Positions 1-11,986 of a stretch of 64,000 nucleotides of DNA are shown one piece after another. Position 1 is the first letter of the stretch; every line of letters starts with the position of its first letter. The notes beneath the pieces are model-generated. The model did not search any database and was not told the DNA's origin. It saw only the letters and a list, made by a program, of their open reading frames with translations. Source of the stretch: Utricularia gibba (lineage: Eukaryota; Streptophyta; Magnoliopsida; Lamiales; Lentibulariaceae); the NCBI GenBank assembly GCA_002189035.1, contig CM007989.1:2170001-2234000 (forward strand). The letters are read 5' to 3'. A program made the translations under genes and the position numbers.

Positions 1-662
1 CTAATTTTTTGAATTATTATTTTTTAAACAAGTTTGACCAGCAGCCATGCGTAGGCGGCATGCAACTTCTCAATTTGGAAGCCGCGTTGACGAATGACGG
101 CTTTAACCCTAATAGAAAACCACGTTTTTCGTTGAAAATTCTGATAATTAGACTCCATCATTGCTTCTTTTAAATATCAGAATTAAATATTTATAACATA
201 TCCCAATTGGAAAATATTATGTGGGAGAGATATTTTGAAAAAGATTAAAAACCTTAAAACCGACCCGATATTTTTACCTTTACCGTGGATAACCCGCCCT
301 CCGGCGCCGTAAAAATCGTTTTTTTTTTTTTTGGGTTTTCCGATGAGAAGCGACAGCTGGGGTGGATACGGATCCAGCCGTTAAAAGTGATAAGATCCAA
401 GTTATGTGGGGACCACGTCACCGTAGCGTATCCACATTGTTTGCCCCAAAATCGACGGTCAACGCTGGACCCCTTCGAAGTCGATCAACGGTCCAGAGAC
501 TCCCGAGGCGGAGATATATATTAGGGTGCACCCTAGATACGCAGGAAATTTGGCTTGGCCTTTTATTTCAATTATTCCTGCTCCCAGCCGCCTCTCTCCG
601 CGTTTCTTCTCTGGCACAAGTCGCCGGGATTTGAATCGGAGTTATTTCCGGAGAAACAAAGC
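1..662 (+). promoter_or_regulatory. Promoter and 5' UTR region of the RBP45-type gene
   Basis: No coding exon is visible here. The first half is AT-rich and the second half more balanced, ending in a leader that runs into the ATG at 663. An AACCCTAA telo-box-like word lies at 105-112, a motif common upstream of plant translation and RNA-handling genes. A run of 14 T sits near 318-331. Short reading frames around 285-634 lack homology and overlap one another, so they are taken as leader sequence. Confidence 0.5.
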
Positions 663-2938
663 ATGAACGGCGGCGAGGATTCGAGTCAGCAGCAACAACA
701 ACAACAGCAGCAGCAGCAGCAACAACAGATGCAGCAGCATCAGCAATGGCTAGCGATGCAGCAGTACCAACAACAATGGATGGCGATGCAGCACCATATG
801 ATGTACAATCAACATTACGTGCCTTATTACCACCAGCAGTTTCTTCAGCAGCAGCAGCAATTTGGACCGCCGAAGCAAGGTACTCAGATTCAGCCGGCAG
901 GGGAGGATAACAATACGATCTGGATAGGAGATCTACAGCAGTGGATGGATGAGAGTTATCTCCATTCGTGTTTTTCTCATACGGGAGAGGTAATTCACAA
1001 AATTCGCTTGGTCCATGTTTTCTCGCTGGATTTATATTCTGCCCTTGGAATTTACCTCTTACATTGCTGCTTTCATGTTTATTCTCCTTAAAATCTCAAG
1101 ATTGGGTATGCGGTTGTTCTCAAGTTGCTTTTGATTCAAATAGATGCATCTATAAAATTTAATCTTTTGTGTGAAAAGTTTCCCTAAGGTTAGGTTGAAA
1201 CGCCAATAGGCTTCAACATGAATTTAGAGCCACCTGAATTGCATTTCTGTGCTGAATATCGACATTTAGGAAGGAGCACCATGATGTTATTCTGAGACTG
1301 CTGGACTAAACTAAATACCATCTTCATATTTTTGTTTTTTTTATTTCTTGTAATATGGAATAAGTCCATATTGGATGATGTCAGACTTCCTAAAGTGGAA
1401 TCAACTGGTATGCTATATTGGGTACTATCGCTGTTTTCACATTAAAGACAATATGAAGCCTTTTGTGCTTGAGGTTTTTTATTCGCGTTTGGACATTCAA
1501 ATTAGAAGTTTATATTTTCATGATGATTTAATGGAAGTGTGGACTTATATTTTCTATGTTTGACTAATAGTGGAGATACCAATATTCAGGTTGTTTCAGT
1601 CAAGGTAATTAGGAATAAGCAGACTGGCCAATCCGAGAGATATGGATTTCTAGAGTTTAGTTCGCATACAGCTGCAGAGAATGTTCTGCAGAGCTTCAAT
1701 GGCTCTGTCATGCCAAATACAGATCAAGTATTTCGTTTAAACTGGGCATCCTTTAGTACTGGTGAAAAGCGTTCTGATAGTGGTTCAGATTTGTCCATAT
1801 TTGTTGGAGATTTAGCTACTGATGTCACTGATGAGATGTTGCAAGAAACCTTTGCTAGTAGGTATCCCTCAGTCAAGGGTGCAAAAGTTGTTGTTGATGG
1901 AAATAATGGCCGCTCGAAAGGTTATGGCTTTGTGCGTTTCAATGATGAGAATGAGAGAGATCGTGCCTTGGCAGAAATGAATGGTGTTTATTGCTCAAGC
2001 AGACCCATGCGTATTGGTCAGGCCACTCCTAAGAAATCTTCAGCACATAAGCAATATTCTTCTCAAGGTGCAAACATCAGTATACGTATTATCTCCCAAT
2101 ATCTCTTATCTCAGAACAGCCTTGACTGAGAAAAACACTCTCTCTACGTATCATTCATTTTTTATTCTTTGGGGGTGCTTCTTACATGATATGCTGCAAT
2201 TCTCTCGTGTTGAATCTACATTTTCAGCTGTCATATTGGCGGGAGGACATGCAGGCGGGGCTATTCCCCAGGGTCAGCCAGAGAGTGATTCATCTAATAC
2301 GACAGTAAGTTTCTTGCAGAAAGACATCTGTTTCATTTGGAAGTTGATGAACCAATATGCTTGGCCCCATTCCTTTCAGATATTCGTTGGAGGACTCGAC
2401 TCTGATGCTAGCGAAGATGATCTGAGACAGTGTTTCAGCCCATACGGAGAAATTATGTCCATAAAAATACCAGCTGGGAAGGGCTGTGGTTTTGTACAAT
2501 TTGCAAACAGGTAATTCACAAAATGAGGATTGTGATTTCAGGAAGAAGTGTTGCTCTTGACATGGTTGGCGTGAAGCCTGATCTCTTGTCTTTTGTGAAG
2601 AGATGGTATGAGAAAACTATTGTGAAATGTCCTTTTTAAACAGAAGCAGCGCAGAGGATGCACTCGAGGGATTAAACGGAGCCGTAATCGGCAAGCAAGA
2701 AGTACGCCTTTCCTGGGGCAGGAACACCGGAAATAAACATGTGAGAGCCGCCTGAATTCTCTTTCCATGTTCGAGCTACCCCATTGTATTAACTGTTTAG
2801 TTACCCTTGCAGCTTCGAGGTGAAGGCAACGGCAATGGAGCTTACTACGGAAGGTACAATGGACAAGCATATGGATATGGATATGGATATGGCGCAGCTT
2901 CAAACGGGCATGGGAACCACAGCCATCCACTCAGCTAA
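663..2938 (+). CDS. RBP45: RBP45/47-type RNA-binding protein with three RRMs
   Basis: Six exons: 663-989, 1590-2067, 2228-2304, 2380-2510, 2644-2740 and 2813-2938, all with GT-AG junctions, giving 411 residues with no frame break. The protein opens with a glutamine-rich segment (a run of 14 Q from about residue 9) and then RRM1 (NNTIWIGDL, from about residue 79). RRM2 has RNP2 LSIFVGDL and RNP1 SKGYGFVRF. RRM3 has RNP2 IFVGGL and RNP1 GCGFVQF. The tail is rich in Gly and Tyr. Domain order and length fit plant RBP45/RBP47, nuclear oligouridylate- and poly(A)-binding proteins that also enter stress granules. RNA targets are not visible from sequence. The start is the first ATG before the Q tract. 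Confidence 0.93.
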
Positions 2939-3719
2939 CCCATGATAGAATCCAGTGTGCTACCGGTACCATCTGCCGGCATCACTTCTGGCAGAAGGAA
3001 CGATTTTTGCAGCTGTACCAGGACAAGAAGAAGGAGATAAGAAGCTTCTCCTCAGTGTTCTCTCTACTCTACCCCTTTATTATGATGTTGACTTATCCAA
3101 GCAAACGTCATGTGATAGTAGTGCTTTTATGTCCAAACCATTACTTTGGTCATGATTCACTCAAACTGCCGATGTGTTTGTTATACATAATATTAACAGG
3201 AAGCGCGCATCTGGTTTCCAGGTGCATACCTTAATCATTGTCTGTGTATTGTTTATAATAGAAACTGAAAGCAGGAGACACTGGTGCCAGAATCAGAAGT
3301 GTTACCATGTTGGCATGAAGGTTGCTTTCCTGCATGCTACATGAATGAATATCAAATGCCGAGATGGGGAACAGTTCAAGCCGAAGAGCGAATCAGCATT
3401 CTTGAGACAGATTTTTGTACCCTTTGAAGGCTATGGCGAAAGATGCCTATAGTCAGAAGTCAGTTCTCTCATTGAAAAACGGCATGCTGTGAGGATAAAT
3501 CGATGATCCCACATTGAAATGGGTTCACTATATGATTTGAAACATGCTGTTTATCTATCTATGCCCATGACAAGCATCATCATGAATTAAAAATGAGAGG
3601 AGAAGAAAGTATGGAAGTTACTCTGAAGTTGGTTAAAATCACTGGGGATACATAAAGAGGAAAGAAGGACATGGATACTTGGAGAAAACAGCAGTAGTGA
3701 TGTGTTCCTGAGTGTGAGA
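2939..3719. other. Convergent spacer and 3' UTRs, no gene seen
   Basis: This stretch holds the 3' ends of the RBP45-type gene (+) and the short-chain dehydrogenase (-), which face each other. Reading frames here are short and unlike any family I know. I see no RNA gene or repeat. Confidence 0.5.
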
Positions 3720-5717
3720 TCACTCAGAGATAGAAGAACTGAGCATTGTGGGAGTACTGAGAACATCGAGTGGAAGCTTCTGCTGCTGCAGGAATTTGTC
3801 TTGCTTCTGTTGCTCAGGGATAGAAGAAGACGATGATGCTATACGGTACTTGTCTTGTTCCTCAGGTGTTGGCCAGTATTCAAATCCTTTTCTGTTGGTT
3901 ATCCACAAGCACGAACCTGCCTTCGTTTCATCGCAGATCAACTCCATAGCCCCTGCAGTTTCAAACTCCAGGCATTTTTCAGATCGAACACGAGAAAAGA
4001 ATAAGGAAATTCTGTATTAGTTAGTTTCTTTGGATCACACAGGCCCAATACTCCAGGCCCACTTCATAAATCTTTTTTTTTTGGTACAAAAAAAATAAAA
4101 AAAATCACATATCCACAAGGTGAAAAGGGAATAGATAATTTTAACCCCCAAAATAACACATGCCAATTGAGAACATGATTCAGTTCTTCCCTTTGAAAAT
4201 CAAATTCTGGGAATCAGATGATTTTTTCATTCCAAGGGGGTGAGAGCACATGCATGTCTCAAGGCCCACAGAAGAGATCTCGTATGTCCTCGGGACTGAG
4301 GGAGGACCCCCACCCTTTATTACACATGCTCCCAGATTGTAAGTATCTCATCATATCATATCATGGCATTCTATTTCTATTTCTATTTGGGTCGTCTGTG
4401 TAAAAAAGAAAAGCAGATGAAGGAGATGGCGCAGTGCTTACCCTTTACCACCATCTCCATGGGGATGAACCCCCGGACATTCGAACGACCTCGGGATCCA
4501 TCCTCGCCGCCAACTCCGTTTGCACAAACTGCAAACCCCATTAAATCAAAGCCTTCTGAAATGGAACAGACGACGAGTTGTATTACCTCAGGGCAAAGGG
4601 CATTCACGCGGATTCCCTGACTCTTGAAGAAACCCAACGATCGAGTGAAGAGCACCACGCCGCCTGGATTATTGTACATGTAATCCATTTAACACTTACT
4701 CGTCTGGTGGAAATCAAGGATTCAAATGATTGGTTTTCCAGGGTGAAGAAGTGTGTGATGTTTCAGCATGTGCCATCCTGCTTTACTTAAACATCATCAA
4801 AGTGGGGAAGAAAAAAAGAATGTAGCTGAAAATGACGCAGGAGAGCAAAAGGAATCGAAGACATTACTTTCCTCACAGCTGCCCATATGGAATGTGGGTG
4901 TGCGTCAACTCCAATTCCCAAGAAATAATTTTTTCCCATTAAGTTAAGAATGATTTTTCATTGTAAAGTATTTGTGCCTGGATTTACATTTTTAGAGACG
5001 TAACTCCACAACATCTAAAGAGCAAACCTTTGGATCCGGAGTATATGGGGTCGGCATCCATGGGATACAGCCCGGCGGCAGAGCCTACGTTCACGATCGC
5101 ACCAATTTGTTTTCCTCGCATCATTGCTGCGATCTGTGCACACGCATGCTAGGCAAATAAAGCAGAGAAAAACCAGAGTGTTTGTGAAGACAAATAGTGT
5201 GGATGAAAAGGGGAAGTGACCGCAAGACGAGTGGAGTCGATAACCGCAACAAAGTTGACGTCAATGGTGCGCCTCCATGTGGTGGAGCCATCGCTCGGGT
5301 CCGCGAAGAAAGGAATGCGGGTGGCGATCCCCGCGGAGTTGATGCAAATGTCGAGCCCGCCGTGAGTCTCCACGTGTTTACCGAACGCCGCCTCCAGCTC
5401 ATCTGAAACATTTCATCAAACATCTGGCGTATATCGTTTGCTATTCGTTCGTATTCAAACAGGATGCTGGGAAATAAGTAAAACTGACGTGGGTTGGTCA
5501 CGTCGCATCTGATGAACAGCGCCAATGGCCTTCCCAATCCTGCATGAAACTTGAGCAGCTTTTCTTCAGCGAGCGCCGCCGCATCCTTGCCCCTGTCATC
5601 GCAAGAATCGACAATCGTCACGAAGATCCCCTTGTCGGCGAGAGATAAAACCAGGGCTCTCCCGATCCCGGATGCTCCTCCGGTGACTAAAGCCGAGAGT
5701 CCAGGCCGAATCTCCAT
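3720..5717 (-). CDS. Classical short-chain dehydrogenase/reductase, frame broken in exon 5
   Basis: Exons (minus strand): 5717-5489, 5402-5221, 5133-5028, 4663-4587, 4528-4442 and 3952-3720. The Rossmann motif TGGASGIG lies at about residues 12-19, the NSAG motif replaces the usual NNAG, and the catalytic pair is Y-S-G-S-K with an upstream Ser in VGSAAG. The last exon reads NRKGFEYWPTPEE, typical of plant SDRs annotated as 15-hydroxyprostaglandin-dehydrogenase-like; the real substrate is unknown. In exon 5 the frame is lost at a run of five G (about 4475): as written it stops soon after MSGG. One further G would give the family sequence FIPMEMVVKG, and the exon sum, 914 nt, is one short of a multiple of three. 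So this is either a consensus error or a young null allele. Apart from that the gene looks complete at about 304 residues. Confidence 0.85.
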
Positions 5718-7164
5718 TCTCCGATGACTTCAGACTTTGCAAGTCCACGTCCCTAATCCTCCAGTCCCCCCGCATTAAATAAATACAAGGGATGTTCCAA
5801 AGGCATACCAACCAACACACAGGATCGATCGAACAATATGAACTCATCCGCTAATGGGATGGCCCCACCCCCATTAATAAATAAGATGGCTTTTCTATCA
5901 TTTAAAAAAAAATTATAATTTATTAAATTGTTTAAAAATTCTAATTTTTAATCTAAATTTAAAATTTGTAATTAACTTCAAAAATGATTAAATTTATTGA
6001 ATATCTGTTTAAATAATTAAATAAGATATTAAATACAAATACTATAATATATTTTTTTATCTATTATAAAAATATATTTATATTATGTATTTACTAAAAA
6101 ACACGTACTCAATAGCGTACATATGTACTTAAATGCATAAAATAAACATATCAAATATTAGAATACTAATTAACTATGGGGGATAGCCTTATTAATTATT
6201 AGTTGTTAATAATAACTGCATAGCCTCACAGTTAATTATTATTTACAATTCAAAGCTTACATTTTCCATGAATTTGTTTTGATTAAGACATCTATTAATG
6301 GGCGTAATTATATTTCCATAGAATCTATCAAGCAAAAAAAAGGATATTGTTTATTTAATATATTGATTTCGCGGAAAAGCGAAATAATCGACTCAGAAAA
6401 TTGGCCACCGGTGGGTTAAGTGACGTGTGGTTTAGTTTGATAAAATTCTATCCTCAGAATCACATGTGCCAGCAAAGGGGTGATTATCACGTTTATTAAA
6501 CGCGCCCCCAAAGTAGATTCCCTGATTTTTTTTTCTTTTAAAAAATTCTGTTGGACGATGAGGACTTTTTATTAAAAATAAAAGTTAATAAAATCTGAAT
6601 AAATTGTCCCAGGAATTGGGTCAATTCTATTTTAATCTGAACTACATTTTCAGGCCCCAACAATCTAGAAATAAGTATTTTAAAATCAATTTTGTTGTCG
6701 ACTAACTTTAAAAAAACATAAAAATCTTGAACTACTTTTAAACAATTGTAAAATATATCAAATAGAACCTTAGTTCATGAATGGTGGGAGTTTATTTTTA
6801 TCTACTCCCATGATGGAGGCATCGATGCACATGCACTTGGTTGGGACATGATGGAACCTTGAAGAATGTGATATGGAAGCATAAAAGGGTGGAAATTAAA
6901 AGGAACTTTATATTATTCAAATAATTGGTGTATTTGAAAACACCAAATGTCTAGTTTTAAGCATAAAAAGGATGAACTTAAAATGGGTTGTGGTTAAGAG
7001 GAGGAAGGGTGAAGAGCAAGCAAATGGCGATAGGAACATGTAACTGCTGAATCACTAGCAAGATCCCCATGTCGGATGGGGCTCTTTGCTACGACAAGAA
7101 GAATTGGGTGAGTCTATGACAATTATTGATCCTCAACTAGAGAGGGGTATCTGTCTCCTTGGTC
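5718..7164. other. AT-rich intergenic region, no gene seen
   Basis: About 1.4 kb between the dehydrogenase start and the DJ-1 stop; both genes are on the minus strand, so it contains the dehydrogenase promoter and the DJ-1 3' UTR. Apart from about 150 bases at each end it is very AT-rich. I see no conserved reading frame, RNA gene or clear repeat. Confidence 0.5.
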
Positions 7165-9230
7165 CTATAGCCTGGGGCACTCGTAAACAAGCCCTTCAGC
7201 GACACTCCTTGCTCTGGCATGCCCAAACAGCTTACTCACAATGGTGAGTGCAAAATTTGTTGCAGTTGAAAGTCCTTTGCCGGTGATAATTTTACCGTCG
7301 ATTACCGTCTGGGTGCCTCTCACTGCACCGGTGAGCTCGCCCACAACACGGGGATGAGCTGTTGCTCGCTTCTCCTGTTTCAATGACAACAGACCACTTC
7401 GCTTGTTGTATCAGTCATTTTTTGTAGGTCTCCTGAGTTTTAGAGATTTCTTACCTTCAGCAATCCTTCTTTCTGCAGAATGGCCGGGGTTGAACACATT
7501 GCTCCCAATATTCTACCACCTGATTCCTGATCCTTTAGCAACTTTTTCAGTATCCTTGACTTGCCCAGCCTCTCTGCACCCCGAGTTCCTCCCTAAACAG
7601 GCTTCAAAGAAATCAAATAAGAGAGTTTAAGAAGATGGTTCATACAAGGTGAGTTGTAGAAGATTTACTGTGAGGATTATCAGATCATAGGTTGAATCTG
7701 CTACTGCACCAATCAATGCATCTGCAACTATGTTTACACCGTTGGATGCTGAAACCTGCAGTGACTTCTCGACTGAAGCTACTGAGACGTTTGCTTTTGC
7801 TCTCCTTAGAATATCAATGATAGTCACCAGTTCAGTCTCTTCAGAACCATTAGCAATGGGGATCATGACCTACAACATTTGCAAGACTATGAAGAGTTAG
7901 TTCATTATGTCTAGTATTGATTTATCCCAAAAACAAATGTCAAAGACTTCTGCAAACCTTTGGAGTATGTTCAAGCAGCCATGAAACCTCGTTGAATTCT
8001 TCCCTTTTGGTTTCGTCTTCTGGGGTGCTTAGAAGCTACCGAAACAACAAGAGCAGTTCAGCATCATCCATCCAACTTCGCAAAAAACACACATTTTTTT
8101 ACCATATCATTGCATATATCCACTGCTGATGGCTCACCAAATAACTGCTCCACCAGTGAAACAGCAAACTCAAAACAAGTACCGGGGCCTCGACTAGTTG
8201 TCAGCTCTCCCGAGACTTGTAAATTCGATTTAACAGCCCAGAAAGTGGGCAGCTTGTCTGTGAAGGCCGGATGACAAGTTGTCTAGGAGAAATAAACCAT
8301 CCCATCAAATTGAAACGTGGAGTCCATTCATGCATAAGTGAAACTGCATGAATCCAAAGAAACTACCTGTTTCCTTCTCAGTAATCCCCAGGGCAGAAGT
8401 GTCACGGCTGGAGCAGACGAAATCGCGCTGTACAATCTCTTCTCCTCAGCCTGTTTGGTCGTGATTTGTTGAAGAATTTTGCAATCTCGAAGGCGTGCAG
8501 AACCTGGCATGCCCCCCTGTATAGTACAGATAATCGATTCAAATAGCTCATCCTCCCCCCCCCCCGAGTTTTTCTCAAATTTCATATAGGTCTCTTACGT
8601 AAAGCAGAAATGTTTGTGAATCTGATACCCTATATGACAAGTACAAAAAGTTTCATTCTTAATCCTGAATCAATGGAGCCCATGCTCAAAACCATGACTT
8701 GACTTGGTTCGATATAAGAGCAATGTGTTGGTGGGAGAAGAGAGGGTTAACAAAATGCTTACCGGTAACGCAACGAGGTCGAAAACCTCTGCTGAACAAG
8801 ACGAGATGAACTCATCAGCCACAAGTGTAGTTCCACCAGAAGCCTCAACCTCCAGTTGCTCCTCCACAGAGGCGACAGTCACTGACGCACCGGCACGCCT
8901 CAAAACGTCGATCATTATCACCGCCTCCATCTCTTCTGTGCCAAACCCAATTGGAACCAGAACCTTCAAAGCTGAAGAAGTCTCAACAGAAGAAAAAAAA
9001 ATCGGAGCACGCAAAATTGAAATCGCAGAATGGTAGTTTTACAGAGAAATCACCCTTTTGGTGGGGTTCACGCCCTTGTTTTGCTTCGAAGTGCGACGTT
9101 TAGGAACCGGCTTCTTCTGGGTGGCAGGAATTGCGATTTCTGAAATTGAAAAACGACATCCATTACCAGAAACGGCCGCCGGAGTCCGGTGAATCGGCGC
9201 CAGGAACACCGGAGATAAAATGGTACGCAT
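7165..9230 (-). CDS. DJ1C: Tandem DJ-1/PfpI-domain protein, plastid DJ-1C type
   Basis: Eight exons, all in phase 0: 9230-9054, 8981-8763, 8516-8367, 8282-8103, 8035-7958, 7869-7669, 7592-7455 and 7374-7165, giving 450 residues. The first about 60 residues are basic and hydroxylated, like a plastid transit peptide. Two DJ-1 domains follow: the first starts [15 protein letters not shown] and the second [15 protein letters not shown]. Domain order and the end ([20 protein letters not shown]) match Arabidopsis DJ-1C, needed for chloroplast development; biochemical activity of that class is unclear. The nucleophile-elbow Cys of DJ-1 is Ser in domain 1 (AISSAPA) but Cys in domain 2 (AMCSTPA). The start is the first ATG in frame. 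The gene diverges from thioredoxin m. Confidence 0.9.
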
Positions 9231-9420
9231 CCTTTTGCGATTCCCACTGTACTTCAAAACACCTGCTTACCGTCCCGCCATAAGAACAGCAGGAAAACCG
9301 CAAGCATTTCACGAGGCCTTATCCCCTGATCTTAGCAGTTCCACTCCCAACTCCATTAGCCTAATGGGGATTACCGACCCGGCCCGTACATTTTCCTGTG
9401 CCGCTTCAAAAATCAATAAC

Positions 9421-9485
9421 TGGGCCCAATCAAATAATAATTTATCCCCCAATAAAATCAGCATGGGAAAACATTAAAACCCTAA
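9421..9485. promoter_or_regulatory. Site II palindrome and telo-box between DJ-1C and thioredoxin m
   Basis: The 623 bp between the divergent start codons at 9230 and 9854 contain TGGGCCCA at 9421-9428, a site II word readable on both strands, and AAACCCTAA at 9477-9485, a telo-box. Both motifs are bound by TCP and telobox factors in plants and often occur together in promoters of organelle and translation genes. Use by both genes is inference. Confidence 0.5.
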
Positions 9486-9853
9486 TTTTTTATTTTGCAA
9501 ATTGAAACAATAATTGATGTTTGTGTTCAATTTTTCCAATTCATTTCATAGAAACCTTTCTCAAAATTCACACAAAAATAAAATAGAATAAAATAAAAAT
9601 ATGGTTAGAAGGACAAGGGAATGCCTGTTTTGGAATCGGGTAAGGTGGTCCATTTCCTGGCCCGCAGGCCCCAGGAAATGTGGCTCTAGGGTCAGAAAAA
9701 TCCACACGTGTGTTATTCTCCGGCTTCAGCTACCCGAAGGCCGTCCGTTTACTTTTAAGCTTTGAAAGATTCAGACAGAGGACGATCAAGCGGGCTATGA
9801 AGGTTTGTCGGTGAGAGATTTTTCTTATTTCTTTGATCCTGAGTGACCCATAG

Positions 9854-10924
9854 ATGGCTATTTCGTGCGGCTCCGCATTTCCCCTTTCGCTTTCCTGCAC
9901 GCAGCGCCGTTGTTACCGGATAGTATCAGGGGTGAACGCCTCTAGTCTTCGACGGCCGACCCACCGATGTGGGTTCGCATTTCTTGGGGAGAAGAGGGCC
10001 CCTGTTGCCAATTTGGTGCTGGTGTCCTGTTTTGGTGATCACGCGAGTGAGTACCCGTCACCGATTCTTTGGATGATTTTATGATTTTTTGCCTTTGATG
10101 CCCGATTGTTTGAAATCGATTCTATGATTGTAATCGGTTGGATTTCCGTTCTGATTGTTTTTACCGACCGGTGAAAAAATGCCTTTTATGTGTTTGCTGC
10201 TGCATTGCCTGACTCTTCACTTTGTATATGTTGTCCTCGAGTGCTCACTCAGGGGATTCTGCTTCAAATGGGTAACATGGCGTAATGATCCAATAAACCC
10301 TCTTGAACAATTTTGCATCTTTTTCGTTTCAAGGTTTTGAGATCCAATCAAGCCTCCCTTTTCCTATGTCATCCATCATTGTTCACAGGGGCTTGCTCTG
10401 TTTCTCCCGTGAATTTCAGCTTTCTAATAACTTGGTGAATGCAGAAGAATCTGTTATTAGATTTTTCTGTCTGTAAATGTCTAAAAGAAGGTTGGATTAT
10501 CTTGTATGAACTTAGTAATCTATCATGGTGAGATGTTCACTCCCCTACAACTGCTCATATTACTGTGAAGTTCCCTCAAAAAGTTCTGTTCCCTGATTCT
10601 GCAGCTCCAACAGTCACCTCCAAATCATGGGAGAAGCTCGTCTTGGAGAGCAAGGCGCCGGTTCTAGTGGAGTTTTATGCGCGTTGGTGTGGCCCCTGCC
10701 GTATGGTTCACAGAGTGATTGATGAGATCGCGACGGAGTACTCAGGGAGGCTGAAATGCTTTGTCATCGACGCAGACAAAGACTTCAAACTCGCAGAAGA
10801 GTATGATATCCAAGTTGTTCCGATGGTGCTGCTGTTCAAAAACGGCCAGAAATGCCATTCTATTCTTGGAACCATGCCGAAACACTTCTATGTGGACGCC
10901 ATTGAAACTCTTCTTGCTCCATAG
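9854..10924 (+). CDS. TRXM3: Chloroplast thioredoxin m, closest to m3 type
   Basis: Two exons, 9854-10046 and 10605-10924, give 170 residues; the intron splits codon 65. The first about 60 residues are rich in Ser, Arg and Ala, and look like a plastid transit peptide. The mature part carries the redox site WCGPC at residues 92-96 within [12 protein letters not shown], the cis-proline region [11 protein letters not shown], and ends near ETLLAP. Wording such as [13 protein letters not shown] resembles Arabidopsis thioredoxin m3, linked to redox control and plasmodesmatal traffic, more than the m1/m2/m4 group. The enzyme reduces target disulfides in the stroma, fed by ferredoxin-thioredoxin reductase. 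No frame defect was seen. Confidence 0.9.
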
Positions 10925-11986
10925 ATTTCTCTTCTTTTTTGTCTTCTCATTTTGTGGCCTCGCCGTGTTAATGCTTGTTTTCCGATCTCCCTCTCTGACC
11001 TTCTGACGAACACTTGTCTTGTGCCGGCCACTTCTGAAAAATAAACATAGTATATTTTATATCTCACCCGCAATATTAAAATATTAGTATTAAATATGAT
11101 GATCTAGTGATTAAATTAATGATATATTTTAATAAGTTATAATTTAAAATATGTATATTGTATAATTAAAATTATATTTGATACATAAATTTAAGTCTTC
11201 CATATTTTGATATGAAGATCTTGATTAGAGAGCAGATTTTCTCAGATCGAAGGGATGATCTCCTCCTCATAGATACTGGTTTTGGTGTTTGTAGCCCCTT
11301 CTTTGCATCCGCATTTCACGATCACCGTCTTCGATCATACCTTTCTAGCGAGCCCGACATTAGGAAGTGTTGTGTGTTCTGTTTTAGTTTAAAAGTACTA
11401 GAGGAGGAGCGATGTTCTACAACCGATCCACATCGCCGTTCGGGTCCGCGGGTTTGAAGAACTGACGTTCCCGATTGAACCAATAAAAATAAGAAACGCT
11501 TATCCGACGAGTCTTTACCACCCGCGGTTATGCGGGGTCTTCAGGTTAGGGCTTTTTCAGGGTTTTTTTTTTGTTGTTGACCAGAGTTGGGATTCTTGAT
11601 TTCCTCTTGTCAATGTATTGTTTTTTAGAGGATTTTTTTTGTGAGCCATTGTTTTCATTGTCTGTGAGAACATTCGATCAGGATATTGGGTTCATGTGAC
11701 TTGCTTCCATTTTTTGTGATCATTGGCAACAATGTTAGTAAACATTTGATGGAAACACAGTAGGGTTTCAATTAGAAAACATGTTTATTTAATTATCTCT
11801 TCAATGATTGTATTGGTGCCTCATGTTGCAGTTAAACTGTAGTTTTTGTTGTATTTTGGTTGCTCATTATGTTGCTTTGGACCTGTTATTTTATTTCAGA
11901 TTACACTCTTCCCTCATTCTTCGATCAGTTAAATTGTTGTGACAACGATAATTTGGGTAACCAACGAACTAATTAATGCTTGGAAG
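10925..11986 (+). other. 3' UTR of thioredoxin, promoter and leader of the NYN gene
   Basis: An AT-rich stretch (about 11080-11210) separates the two genes. A likely leader intron runs from 11545 (donor after CTTCAG) to 11899 (acceptor TTTCAG), inferred from splice signals only. Splicing it would create a 15-codon upstream reading frame beginning at ATG 11530, ending TAA at 11930-11932, ahead of the main ATG at 11987. Confidence 0.4.

Noticed and set aside
285-634. Two overlapping open frames upstream of the RBP45-type gene
   Set aside because: No family resemblance, one lacks good context, and they occupy the probable promoter and leader.
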